64,000 nucleotides of DNA from Hephaestia sp. MAHUQ-44 (GTDB lineage: Bacteria; Pseudomonadota; Alphaproteobacteria; Sphingomonadales; Sphingomonadaceae): the NCBI RefSeq assembly GCF_023806085.1, contig NZ_JAMSLX010000003.1, positions 239,662 to 303,661 of the forward strand, written 5' to 3'. Under the pieces are notes generated by a model. It had not been told where the DNA came from. It ran no database searches and saw only the letters and a list, made by a program, of their open reading frames with translations. The position numbers and the translations under genes were made by a program. Below are positions 27,950 through 36,476 of the stretch, one piece after another (position 1 is the stretch's first letter; the number at the start of each line of letters is the position of its first letter).

Positions 27950-29094
27950 CCTTCGTCTCCCGACTCAATTCTGGTCCATTTCTGGTCCGATGCGGCATTG
28001 CTTACCACCGCCTCGATGAACCGCATCGTACGCAACCCGTCGACGACGCCCGGAAACCAGCGTTGCTCGCCACCCCGTATGGCGGCGGCAAAAGCACGAT
28101 AAAGATTTGCAAACGCTTCGATATAGCCCTCGGGATGCCCCGACGGGGTCCGAAGCAAACGCACCGCCGGCGCACCGAGCCCCGGCCCACCCGCGCGCAC
28201 GATTTCGGCGGGGCGGTCAAGCCAGCGCATCGTGAGCGTATTGGGCTCCATCTGCGCCCATTCGAGCCCGCCGCGCGCGCCATGGATGCGCAACCGGAGC
28301 CCGTTTTCCTCGCCCGCGGCGACCTGACTGGCCTTGAGCACGCCGCGCGCGCCGCTCGCGAAGCGCAGCAGCGCGCTCACATCGTCGTCGAGCCGCCGGC
28401 CGGGAACATGGGTCGACAAATCGGCCGACACTGCCTCGACTTGCAACCCCGAGACATGCTCGGCAAGCTGAAACGCGTGCGTGCCGATATCGCCCAGGCA
28501 TCCGCCGGGCCCCGCGCGCGCGGGATCGGTCCGCCACGCGGCCTGCTTGTTGCCGGCATCGTCGATCGGCTCGCTGAGCCAGCCCTGAAGATATTCGACC
28601 TGCACCAACCGGATCGCGCCCAGATCGCCGCGCAAGACCCGCGCCCGCGCCTCCTCGATCAGCGGATAGCCGCTATAGGTGAAGGCCAGCGCGAACCGGC
28701 GGCCGCTTGCCTGTGCCGCCGCCGCGATCGCGTCGGCCTCGGCGACGCTGATCGCCATCGGCTTTTCGCAAAAGACGTGAAACCCGGCGTTGAGCGCCGC
28801 GATCGCCATCGGTGCGTGGAGATGGTTGGGCGTCACGATCGCGACCGCGTCGATCCGCGCCTCGGCGGGCAACGCGGCTTCGGTGGCCAGCATCGCCTCG
28901 AACGACGCATAGACGCGCTCGGGTGCCAGCCCCAGCAGATCGCCGGTCCGCCTGTTGCGGCCCTGATCGGTGCTGAACGAGCCCGCAGCCAGCGTCCAAT
29001 CGCCGTCGAGCGCCGCGGCCATCCGGTGGATCGCGCCGATAAAGGCGCCTTCCCCGCCGCCCACCATGCCTAGCCGAAGCCTGTGTCGAACCAT
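27946..29094 (-). CDS. Gfo/Idh/MocA family oxidoreductase
   Basis: A 382-residue NAD(P)-dependent sugar dehydrogenase. The N-terminal Rossmann fold starts [19 protein letters not shown] (residues 5-23); [20 protein letters not shown] and [10 protein letters not shown] carry the family EKP catalytic lysine. The C-terminal alpha/beta domain contains [20 protein letters not shown]. Members oxidise or reduce cyclitols and (keto)sugars. It probably reduces or oxidises a keto intermediate of this cluster in the cytoplasm. Confidence 0.92.
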   Translation of the reverse strand: MVRHRLRLGMVGGGEGAFIGAIHRMAAALDGDWTLAAGSFSTDQGRNRRTGDLLGLAPERVYASFEAMLATEAALPAEARIDAVAIVTPNHLHAPMAIAALNAGFHVFCEKPMAISVAEADAIAAAAQASGRRFALAFTYSGYPLIEEARARVLRGDLGAIRLVQVEYLQGWLSEPIDDAGNKQAAWRTDPARAGPGGCLGDIGTHAFQLAEHVSGLQVEAVSADLSTHVPGRRLDDDVSALLRFASGARGVLKASQVAAGEENGLRLRIHGARGGLEWAQMEPNTLTMRWLDRPAEIVRAGGPGLGAPAVRLLRTPSGHPEGYIEAFANLYRAFAAAIRGGEQRWFPGVVDGLRTMRFIEAVVSNAASDQKWTRIESGDEG

Positions 29095-29129
29095 GAAGCG
29101 TCTAAATCCTTAACTCAGCTAATCCGCGT

Positions 29130-30194
29130 TCAACGCCGCTGCGGCGCAAGCCCCAGGATCGCGCGGATCGCGTCCCGATCGATCCCGCTCGCCGCGAAAT
29201 CGTCGAACGGATGCTCGGTCAGGCGGATGATGTGATCGCGAATGAACGGCGCGCCTTCGCGGGCGCCATCCTCGGGGTGTTTCAGCGCGCACTCCCATTC
29301 GAGCACCGCCCAGCCGGTATAGCCATATTGCGCCATCTTGCTGAAGATCGCGCCGAAATCGATCTGGCCGTCGCCGAGCGACCGGAACCGCCCCGCGCGA
29401 TCGACCCAGCTTTCGTAGCCGCCATAGACCCCCGAACGCCCGGTCGGATTGAACTCGGCATCCTTGACGTGGAAGCACGAGATACGATCGTGATAACGAT
29501 CGATGAAGTCGAGATAATCGAGCTGTTGCAGCACGAAATGCGAGGGATCGTACAACAGCCGCGCGCGGGGGTGATTGCCGGTCGCGGCAAGAAAGCGCTC
29601 CCACGATGCGCCGTCGTGCACATCCTCGCCGGCATGGATTTCGAAGGCACAATCGACCCCGGCATCGTCGAACACGTCGAGAATCGGAATCCAGCGCCGC
29701 GCCAGCTCGGCGAACGCTTCTTCGACCAGCCCGGCCGGGCGCTGCGGCCACGGATAGACATAGGGCCAGGCCAGCGCTCCCGAAAAGGTCGCGTGCGCCG
29801 CCAATCCCAGCCGCGCGCTGGCTCTGGCGGCAAGCTTGACCTGCTCGACCGCCCACACCTGCCGAGCCTCGGGATTGCCATGCACCGCCGCGGGCGCGAA
29901 GCCATCGAACAGCGTGTCATAGGCGGGATGAACCGCCACCAATTGCCCCTGAAGGTGCGTCGACAGCTCGGTCACCGCGATCCCGTGCCGGTCGAGCATC
30001 TCCCTGAGATCGTCGCAATAGCTCTGGCTCTCGGCCGCCAGCGACAGGTCGATCAGCCGCGGATCGCAGGGAATCTGGACGCCGACATAGCCGAGCTCCG
30101 CCGCCCATTTGCCAAGGTTCTCCAGCGTGTCGAACGGCGCTTCGTCGCCGAGAAACTGGGCGAGGAAAACCGCCGGTCCCTTCATCGCCGTCAT
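29130..30194 (-). CDS. Cytosolic sugar phosphate isomerase/epimerase family protein
   Basis: A 354-residue TIM-barrel protein without a signal peptide. Metal-ligand motifs are visible: a glutamate in FEIHAGEDVHDG, YDPSHFVLQQLD, SCFHVKDAEFN and VLEWECALKHPEDGA. It is longer than the exported paralogue at 25262 and belongs to a different subgroup of the AP-endonuclease-2 superfamily. It is coupled to the upstream MFS transporter by an ATGA overlap, so it probably acts on the sugar brought in by that transporter. Confidence 0.88.
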   Translation of the reverse strand: MTAMKGPAVFLAQFLGDEAPFDTLENLGKWAAELGYVGVQIPCDPRLIDLSLAAESQSYCDDLREMLDRHGIAVTELSTHLQGQLVAVHPAYDTLFDGFAPAAVHGNPEARQVWAVEQVKLAARASARLGLAAHATFSGALAWPYVYPWPQRPAGLVEEAFAELARRWIPILDVFDDAGVDCAFEIHAGEDVHDGASWERFLAATGNHPRARLLYDPSHFVLQQLDYLDFIDRYHDRISCFHVKDAEFNPTGRSGVYGGYESWVDRAGRFRSLGDGQIDFGAIFSKMAQYGYTGWAVLEWECALKHPEDGAREGAPFIRDHIIRLTEHPFDDFAASGIDRDAIRAILGLAPQRR

Positions 30195-31444
30195 GCCCGG
30201 GCCTCCACCTTGCGGCTGTCGTCACGGAAGGTGAACTGGAACAGGATGGCGATCAGCGCCGCGGCGATCGCGGGATACCACCACATATGCTGCCAGTCGG
30301 CGATGCTCGGCGACGCGGGCAGTTGCGCATAAAGCAACGCCCCGATCTGCGCGCCCAGCAGCATCCCCACGCCATAAGTGAACAGCGTCAGCATCCCCTG
30401 CGCCTGCGCATTGACGCCCTTGGGGGTCGCGATCGTCCCGGTGTAGATCGCGCCGGCCACAAAGAAGAAGTCATAACAGATGCCATGCAACGCCACCCCG
30501 ACATACACCGCCCAGAGCGATGCGCCGCCGTCGCCGATCGCGAACAGCGCATAGCGTAGCGCCCAGGCCACCATGCCGACGAGCAGCAACGGCTTGACCC
30601 CGAACTTCCGGTACAACCACGGCATCGAGAACATGAAAACCAGCTCGGACATCTGCCCGATGGCAAGCGTGCCGCCGACATTGGTGATCCCCGTCGCGCC
30701 CACATAAGGCGAGGCATAAGCGTAATACATCGCGAGCGGGATCGAAATCAGCGTCGCGCAGGTCATGAAGATGAGGAACGAGCGCTGCTTGAGCAGCCCG
30801 AATGCCTCGACACACAACACCTGCCGCACCACCCCCTCGCCGCGCGGCGCATCGGCGGCGACATTGGGCAGCGTGAAACTGTAAAGGCCCAGTGCGATCG
30901 AAACGACGCCGGCCACCACGAAGATCTTGGGGCTGGCGGAAAGTCCCATCCAGCCGATGATAAGCCCCGCGGCGATCCAGCCGAGCGTACCGAACGCGCG
31001 CACGAACGGAAAATTATCGACGCGCTCGCCGAAGCTCTTGAGTGCGATCGTATTGGCGAGCCCGACCGTCGGCATGTAGAAAACCATGTAGCCGAGCAGC
31101 AGCCAGACGAAGGTGCCGCCGCTTTCGGGCGTCACCAGCGACGGCAGCGCGAACAGGATCGCGCCCCCCACCAGATGCAGGATCACCATCAGCATCCTGG
31201 GGCTCAGATAGCGGGCGGCGGCCATGCCGAGCAGGAACGAGCCAACAATCGAGGCGATCGGGCCGACCGAGAAGGCATTGCCGATCAGGTCGCCGATCCC
31301 GACCGTCTGCATCACCAGCCCGAGCGTGACGCTCCACGCGCCCCAGACGAAGAACTGCATGAACATCAGCGCACTGAGGCGCCCGGTCAGCATTTTCTCC
31401 GGCGGGCGATCCGTCACCCCCAACGCCTCTTCCGCAACGGTCAT
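30191..31444 (-). CDS. MFS transporter, nucleoside/sugar:H+ symporter type
   Basis: A 417-residue, 12-helix transporter of the nucleoside:proton symporter (NupG/XapB-like) MFS branch: LMFMQFFVWGAWSVTLGLVM at the N-terminus and GQMSELVFMFSMPWLYRKFG in the middle are typical landmarks. The ATG at 31444 is used because GGGAGAGGGG precedes it; the frame upstream runs across the promoter. It is the first gene of the minus-strand keto-sugar operon and is divergent from the LacI regulator. In this context it probably imports a sugar rather than a nucleoside (inference). Confidence 0.86.
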   Translation of the reverse strand: MTVAEEALGVTDRPPEKMLTGRLSALMFMQFFVWGAWSVTLGLVMQTVGIGDLIGNAFSVGPIASIVGSFLLGMAAARYLSPRMLMVILHLVGGAILFALPSLVTPESGGTFVWLLLGYMVFYMPTVGLANTIALKSFGERVDNFPFVRAFGTLGWIAAGLIIGWMGLSASPKIFVVAGVVSIALGLYSFTLPNVAADAPRGEGVVRQVLCVEAFGLLKQRSFLIFMTCATLISIPLAMYYAYASPYVGATGITNVGGTLAIGQMSELVFMFSMPWLYRKFGVKPLLLVGMVAWALRYALFAIGDGGASLWAVYVGVALHGICYDFFFVAGAIYTGTIATPKGVNAQAQGMLTLFTYGVGMLLGAQIGALLYAQLPASPSIADWQHMWWYPAIAAALIAILFQFTFRDDSRKVEARA

Positions 31445-31509
31445 GTGCGCCCCTCTCCCTGGTGCAATCGGCCTGTTTGGTGGCGCGAAGGCTACGCAGG
31501 CCAAAAGCC

Positions 31510-31527
31510 GATGTAAAGGATTACATC
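31510..31527. promoter_or_regulatory. Probable LacI-family operator
   Basis: GATGTAAAGGATTACATC is a perfect inverted repeat (GATGTAA/TTACATC, 4-base centre) in the divergent spacer between the MFS transporter and the LacI-type regulator. The TGTAA-N4-TTACA core resembles operators of LacI-family sugar regulators. It lies 44 bases before the regulator start and 66 bases before the transporter start. Confidence 0.7.
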
Positions 31528-31570
31528 TAATTCTGTCGACACGCTGCCGAATAAGCGACATGAGCCCGCC

Positions 31571-32572
31571 ATGCCGACGATCATCGAAGTCGCTGCGACC
31601 GCTGGAGTCTCGACCGCCACCGTGTCGCGGGTGTTGAACCATCCCGAACGCGTGTCGGCGCCGACCCGTCAGCGCGTCCTCGATGTCGTCAAGGCGCTGG
31701 GCTACGCCCCCAATGTGGCGGCACGCACGCTACGCACGCTGCGCGCCGCCAAAATCCTGCTGACGGTGCCCGACATCTCCAACCCGTTTTTCGCAAGCGT
31801 GATCCGCGGCGCGGCAGAAGCAGCGCGCGATGCGGGCTACGCGATTGTCGTCGGCGACACCCGCCACGATCCGCATGTCGAAGACCAATATGCCGGGATG
31901 CTGTCGCGGCGCGAGGTCGACGGGCTCATCTTTCTGGGCCACCGCCTGCCCGACAGCCTGGCGCCGCTGCTGACCCGCCAGGCGGCTGCGGCGCCGATCG
32001 TCAACGGTTGCGAATATAGCCCCGATATCGGCGTCCCCAGCGTCCATATCGACAACGCGGCGGCGAGCGACGATGCGATCGCGCACCTCATCGGGCTCGG
32101 GCATCGCGATATCGGGATCATCACCGGGCCGTCGATCAGCCCGATCAGCCGCGATCGTCTCACCGGGGCGCTCCGCGCGGCCGAGCGGCACGGGCTGCGC
32201 GACCGGTTGCAAGTACGCACCGGCGACTATTCCGCCCGGTCGGCGTTCGAGCAGACCCGCGAACTGATCGCCTGCAACATCACCGCGATCTTCTGCTTCA
32301 GCGACGAAATGGCGATGGGCGCGGTCAGCGCGATCGGCCAGGCCGGCCTGTCGTGCCCCGGCGACGTCTCGATCGTCGGCTTCGACGATCTGCCGCTCGC
32401 ACGCTTCTTCCAGCCCGCGCTGACGACGATCGCCCAGCCCAAAAGCCTGATCGGCCGCCAGACCGTCGACTTGCTCGTCGAGATATTGCGCAACGGCCAG
32501 ACCGCGGTCGGCCAGGTGACGCTGCCGCATGATCTCATCATCCGGGACAGCACCGGGCCGGTGCGCGCCTAG
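31571..32572 (+). CDS. LacI family transcriptional regulator
   Basis: A 333-residue repressor with the N-terminal LacI helix-turn-helix and hinge (MPTIIEVAATAGVSTATVSR and onward to VVKALGYAPN), followed by a periplasmic-binding-protein-like effector domain (PDISNPFFASVIRGAAEAAR, FCFSDEMAMGA, SIVGFDDLPLARFFQPALTT). It is divergent from the sugar operon with a perfect palindromic operator between them, so it is the likely local regulator. The inducer is probably a keto-sugar or glycoside (inference). Confidence 0.94.
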   Translation: MPTIIEVAATAGVSTATVSRVLNHPERVSAPTRQRVLDVVKALGYAPNVAARTLRTLRAAKILLTVPDISNPFFASVIRGAAEAARDAGYAIVVGDTRHDPHVEDQYAGMLSRREVDGLIFLGHRLPDSLAPLLTRQAAAAPIVNGCEYSPDIGVPSVHIDNAAASDDAIAHLIGLGHRDIGIITGPSISPISRDRLTGALRAAERHGLRDRLQVRTGDYSARSAFEQTRELIACNITAIFCFSDEMAMGAVSAIGQAGLSCPGDVSIVGFDDLPLARFFQPALTTIAQPKSLIGRQTVDLLVEILRNGQTAVGQVTLPHDLIIRDSTGPVRA

Positions 32573-32585
32573 GGTCAGGGCAGCT

Positions 32586-33809
32586 TCACGTCGGCGTCCC
32601 CAAACGCTTGATGTCCGGCAGGAACGCGGTGAGCAACCCGATTGCCGGCAGGAAGGCGCAGAGGTGAAAGACGGTATCGATGCTGGTCAGATCGGCCAGC
32701 CATCCCAGCCCGGCAGCGCCAAGACCGGCCATGCCGAACGAAAAGCCGAAGAACAGCCCCGAAATCATCCCGACCTTGCCCGGCACCAGATCCTGCGCGA
32801 ACACCACGATCGCGGGGAACGCCGATGCCATGATCAGGCCGATGACGATGGTCAGCGGCCCGATCCAGAACAGGCCGACATGCGGCAGCAGCAGCGTGAA
32901 GGGCAGGATGCCCAGAATCGAAAACCAGATCACATATTTGCGCCCGAACCGATCGCCCAGCGGCCCGCCCAGTACCGTGCCCGCGGCCACCGCCGCCAGA
33001 AAAGCGAACAGATAGAGCTGGGAGTTCTGCACCGACACGCCAAAGCGCTCGATGAGGTAAAAGGTGAAATAGCTGGTCAGGCTGGCGAGATAGACGAATT
33101 TGGAGAAAATCAGCGCCAGCAAAATCAGCACGCCACCCGTCGCCACGCCCTTGGGCAACCTCACGGCGCGGTGCGACCGACCCTCGGTCCGCAAACGCTC
33201 CAGCCCGTGATGGCGATACCAGGTCGCGACATTCCACAGGATGCCGCCCGACAGCAGCGCGAGCAACGCAAACAGCATGATGCTCGACTGGCCCCAGCGC
33301 ACCACGATCAACGCGGCCGCGAGCGGTCCCAGCGCCTGACCGGCATTGCCGCCGACCTGGAACAGCGATTGCGCAAGGCCGTGGCGCCCGCCTGCCGCCA
33401 TCCGGGCGACCCGCGAGGCTTCGGGATGGAACACCGACGATCCCATGCCGAGCAACGCGGCGCCCGCAAGAATGAGCCCATAATTGTGTGCGACCGCGAG
33501 CACCGCGAGCCCGGCGAGCGAGAACAATGTCCCGCCCGGCAAGGCGTGCGGCGTCGGGCGCTTGTCCGCATACAGCCCGACCAGCGGTTGCAGGATCGAG
33601 GCCGTCATCTGATACACCAGCGTCACCACACCGATCTGCCCGAAGCTCAACCCCAGATCGGTCTTGAGTTGCGGATAGATCGCCGGAAGCAGCGACTGCA
33701 TCATATCGTTGAGCAGGTGGCACAGGCTGATCGCCACGATCACGCTGTACACCGTGCCGTCCGCCGCCGCTGCTCGTGGCCCGCGCGCCGCCATCGTCAT
33801 ATCATTCAC
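32586..33809 (-). CDS. MFS transporter, fosmidomycin-resistance (Fsr)-like
   Basis: A 407-residue, 12-helix exporter. The N-terminal SLCHLLNDMMQSLLPAIYPQ and a following run LKTDLGLSFGQIGVV are the hallmark of Fsr-type drug exporters, with GMGSSVFHPEASRVARMA and GGPLGDRFGRKYVI as further landmarks. The true substrate is unknown. It converges on the LacI gene and is divergent from an AraC regulator, a common pairing for inducible efflux. Starts at 33809 or three codons later are equally possible. Confidence 0.86.
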   Translation of the reverse strand: MNDMTMAARGPRAAAADGTVYSVIVAISLCHLLNDMMQSLLPAIYPQLKTDLGLSFGQIGVVTLVYQMTASILQPLVGLYADKRPTPHALPGGTLFSLAGLAVLAVAHNYGLILAGAALLGMGSSVFHPEASRVARMAAGGRHGLAQSLFQVGGNAGQALGPLAAALIVVRWGQSSIMLFALLALLSGGILWNVATWYRHHGLERLRTEGRSHRAVRLPKGVATGGVLILLALIFSKFVYLASLTSYFTFYLIERFGVSVQNSQLYLFAFLAAVAAGTVLGGPLGDRFGRKYVIWFSILGILPFTLLLPHVGLFWIGPLTIVIGLIMASAFPAIVVFAQDLVPGKVGMISGLFFGFSFGMAGLGAAGLGWLADLTSIDTVFHLCAFLPAIGLLTAFLPDIKRLGTPT

Positions 33810-33830
33810 ACGTCATTCCTCCGGAGGCGC

Positions 33831-33910
33831 CTGGAGTGACTTCGAGCCAGATGGAATCATCTGGCGATTCGGAAATCGCGGCAAACAAAAGATAATCCAG
33901 AGTCGGCCCG
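33831..33910 (+). repeat. Dispersed AGAGTGA/CCAGATG repeat, copy 1 (truncated)
   Basis: The block TCGAGCCAGATGGAATCATC (palindromic CCAGATGGAATCATCTGG core) and GGCAAACAAAAGATAATCCA is shared, with a few differences, with 36229-36334 (inverted) and 40732-40837 (direct). This copy stops after AGAGTCGGCCCG and lacks the terminal hairpin seen in the other two. It lies in the promoter spacer between the Fsr-like exporter and the AraC gene. Confidence 0.85.
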
Positions 33911-33955
33911 TCCCGCATTGACATATGGGTCATTCTCTTATGAATTCGGGACAAT

Positions 33956-34723
33956 ATGGCCGACCATCTCTCGCCCCACGTCGATGAAAATGTACCGCGT
34001 CCCGTCATCGCCATCGGCAACGACTATCCGCCCTCCTTCGAACTGGCCGAACATCGGCACCGGCGCGCGCAATTTCTGTATGCCGCGCACGGCGTCGTCG
34101 CGGTGAGCACCCCACAGGGTGCATGGGTCGCGCCGCCTGAGCGCGGCGTCTGGATTCCGGGCGGCACACCGCACGCGGTGCGCATGGTCGGCGTGGTCCG
34201 GACGCGCAGCGTGCTGATCGAACCCGATGCCTGCCCGGCGCTTGGCGATGCCTGCCGCGTCGTCGCCATCTCACCATTGTTGCGCCAGCTTCTCGTCGCC
34301 GCCGCCGAGGTGGCGATCGAATATGACATGGCGGGGCGCGACGGGCAGATCATGGCGCTTCTCGTCAGCGAGATCGCACGGGCGCCGGTGATCCCGCTTG
34401 CGGTCCCTTTCCCGGCGCATCCCGCGCTGGCGGCCCGATGCCACGCGTTTCTCGAACGCCCCTGGGCCAGCGACACGATCGATCATTGGGCGGATTCGCT
34501 GGCGATGAACCGACGGCGCTTTACCCGCCTGTTCCGGCACGAAACCGGCATGAGCTTCGCCGAATGGCGCCAGCAGGCCTGCTTGTCCGCCGCGCTGCCC
34601 CGTCTCGCCGCCGGCGATCCCGTGACGACGATCGCGCTCGACCTCGGCTACAATAGCCCGGCGAATTTTTCCGCGATGTTCAAACGGCTACTGGGCCTTC
34701 CTCCGAGCAGTTATCGGCCGTGA
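33956..34723 (+). CDS. AraC family transcriptional regulator
   Basis: A 255-residue regulator with an N-terminal cupin (HRHRRAQFLYAAHGVVAVST and WVAPPERGVWIPGGTPHAVR) and a C-terminal double helix-turn-helix AraC domain (FARLF-type RRFTRLFRHETGMSFAEWRQ and ALDLGYNSPANFSAMFKRLL). It is divergent from the Fsr-like exporter and probably controls it. The ligand is unknown. Confidence 0.92.
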   Translation: MADHLSPHVDENVPRPVIAIGNDYPPSFELAEHRHRRAQFLYAAHGVVAVSTPQGAWVAPPERGVWIPGGTPHAVRMVGVVRTRSVLIEPDACPALGDACRVVAISPLLRQLLVAAAEVAIEYDMAGRDGQIMALLVSEIARAPVIPLAVPFPAHPALAARCHAFLERPWASDTIDHWADSLAMNRRRFTRLFRHETGMSFAEWRQQACLSAALPRLAAGDPVTTIALDLGYNSPANFSAMFKRLLGLPPSSYRP

Positions 34724-34738
34724 TCGTTCTCCCGGCAA

Positions 34739-35629
34739 TCACCCGCCGAGCAGCCGGATGCGATGACGCCGCACCGTCTCGAGCAGCCATGCCTTGAACA
34801 CCCGCACGCGCTCGAGCTGGCGGGTATCCTTATGGGTGACGATCCAGAATGAGCGGGTGATCTCGATTCCGGGCAATAACGGCACCAGCGTCGGGTCGGC
34901 GTCACCGATGAAGCGCGGCAACACGCCCACCCCGCTGCCCGACTGAATCAGCCGATATTGCGCGTTGATGCTCGAACTGCGCACGGTCGCCACCCAATTC
35001 TCGTTGATCTCGCCCAGATAACGCAGTTCTGGGGCATAGAGCAGGTCCGGAATATAGCCGATCAACCGATGCCCGGTCAGCTCGTCGGGCGTTCCGGGCG
35101 TGCCGTGGCGCGCGAGATAATCGCTGCCGCCATAAAGACATAGCCGATAATCCGAAAGCTTGCTGCTCACCACCGGGCCGGCCTGCGGGCGGGCGAGCAG
35201 CAAGGCGACGTCGGTCTCGCGCTTCGAGGGGCTGAGGAACCCGCTGGTTGCGACCAGATCGACGGTCAATTGCGGATAGCGATCGACGAAATCATGCAGG
35301 TGATGCGCGACGAACCAGGTGCCGAAGCCTTCGGAAACGCTGATGCGCAGCAGCCCCGAAAGCGGATGCCCTTTGGGTTGTTCGCTGATGCGCTCGGCGG
35401 CGCGCTGCATCGCCTCGACATGCGCGAGCAGCGCCTCGCCCGCTTCGGTGAGCACCTGTCCTTCACGGGTTTGCTCGAACAGCGTGCGGCCAAGCCGGCG
35501 TTCGAGGCGGCGCAACCGGCGGCCGATGGTGGTCGGATCGACGCCGAGCCGCGCCGCCGCACGGGAAAGCTTGCCTGCGCGTGCGATTGCCAGGAAGTCC
35601 TGCAGGTCGTTCCAGGGGAGTTGCTGCAT
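34739..35629 (-). CDS. LysR family transcriptional regulator (intact copy, ancestral mms regulator)
   Basis: A 296-residue regulator. The winged helix NDLQDFLAIARAGKLSRAAA (residues 6-25) leads into DPTTIGRRLRRLERRLG, and the LysR_substrate domain follows (GLLRISVSEGFGTWFVAHHL). The ATG at 35629 gives the usual family N-terminus; upstream starts at 35650 or 35656 are possible. A remnant of the same gene sits at 58055-58221 upstream of mmsA, so this gene was originally divergent from the mms operon. Its present downstream partner is only mmsB debris. It may still act in trans on the mmsA promoter. Confidence 0.9.
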   Translation of the reverse strand: MQQLPWNDLQDFLAIARAGKLSRAAARLGVDPTTIGRRLRRLERRLGRTLFEQTREGQVLTEAGEALLAHVEAMQRAAERISEQPKGHPLSGLLRISVSEGFGTWFVAHHLHDFVDRYPQLTVDLVATSGFLSPSKRETDVALLLARPQAGPVVSSKLSDYRLCLYGGSDYLARHGTPGTPDELTGHRLIGYIPDLLYAPELRYLGEINENWVATVRSSSINAQYRLIQSGSGVGVLPRFIGDADPTLVPLLPGIEITRSFWIVTHKDTRQLERVRVFKAWLLETVRRHRIRLLGG

Positions 35630-35637
35630 ATATGCAG
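35624..35637. promoter_or_regulatory. Palindrome overlapping lysR start (mms-type promoter, copy A)
   Basis: CTGCATATATGCAG is a perfect 14-base palindrome containing the lysR ATG on the minus strand. The identical palindrome occurs at 58216-58229 in the mmsA promoter. It is a probable operator for the LysR protein; a TTGCATATA half-repeat follows downstream in both copies. Confidence 0.55.
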
Positions 35638-35717
35638 GGCGATATTGCATATACACTTTCTACCTGCAACAATGCGAAGGCCCACCTTGGGCTCCATAAA
35701 GAGGAGAAAAGGACCAA

Positions 35718-36230
35718 TCGATTGCTCGACGATCGATGTCACGACCGCAAAGCGCGTCGCCGATGCCGCCGCCGCCAAGGGGCTGACCGCGGTCGACGCG
35801 CCCGTCTCGGGCGGGATCGCGGCGGCGAATGCGGGCAGCCAAGATCTGCAACAACATGATCCTCGGCGCGACGATGATCGCGACGTGCGAGGCGTTCGCG
35901 CTCGCCAGCAAGCTCAGGCTCGACGCGCAGGCCTTTTACGATATCGCCTCGGTCTCCTCGGGCCAGAGCTGGTCGATGACGAGCTATTGCCCGGTCCCCG
36001 GTGTCGGCCCCGAAAGCCCCGCCGATCACGATTATGCAGGCGGCTTCGTCACCGCGCTGATGCTCAAGGACCTGCGCCTCGCGATCGAGGCAGCGGCGAG
36101 CGTCGATGCCGACACCCCCTTGGGCACCAAAGCCCGCGACCTCTACGAAGCCTTCGCCGCCCAGGGCAATGCCGCACTCGACTTCTCCGCCATCAACACG
36201 CGCGCGCGTCGCCCGGACAACAGCCTCTAG
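35718..36230 (+). pseudogene. mmsB: mmsB fragment fused to an mmsA-type leader
   Basis: This stretch is nearly identical to two parts of mmsB at 62965-63849. Bases 35718-35840 match about 63233-63355 and the following bases match from about 63469 onward; the 113 bases between are missing, which breaks the frame. The 5' end (first ~90 codons) is also absent: the mmsA-type leader, including its ribosome site AAGAGGAGAAAAGGACC, is joined directly to mmsB codon ~90. The 3' end leaves mmsB homology near 36195. No functional enzyme can be made, although part of the nucleotide-binding and C-terminal domains is still legible in two frames. Confidence 0.9.
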
Positions 36231-36334
36231 AATCGGTCCGGTTCTGACAGAACCGCACCGATTCTGGATTATCCTTTGTTTGCCATGATTTCCGAGTCCC
36301 CAGATGATTCCATCTGGCTCGAACTCACTCTGAG
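36229..36334 (-). repeat. Dispersed AGAGTGA/CCAGATG repeat, copy 2 (inverted, full length)
   Basis: Read on the minus strand, it has the same TCGAGCCAGATGGAATCATC block, GGCAAACAAAGGATAATCCA, then a near-perfect 18-base-arm hairpin at 36229-36265 (AGAATCGGTCCGGTTCTG with one mismatch, one-base loop). It is opposite in orientation to the copies at 33831 and 40732, so it and copy 3 bracket the ABC/copper cassette. The remaining spacer up to 36476 shows nothing further. Confidence 0.85.
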
Positions 36335-36476
36335 GCTCGTTTCTTCCGGCAAGGAAAAGGCAAGACAGGCCCCTCCCTGCGAGCCCTTTTCGATTGCACC
36401 CGCCGCCGCGCCGCGCTGCCGTTCCATCGGCCATCCGATCGCGCGGCCCGCGGACGCGCCATCCATGCCCGCCGCA

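Noticed and set aside
26670..27998. A single 442-residue fusion of cytochrome c and DUF1080 protein
   Set aside because: The upstream half is an out-of-frame shadow of the cytochrome gene; a signal peptide and ribosome site mark the DUF1080 start at 27509.
35270..36247. A 325-codon open frame spanning the lysR 5' half and mmsB debris
   Set aside because: It joins an antisense reading of lysR to an out-of-frame reading of mmsB; neither matches a protein family.
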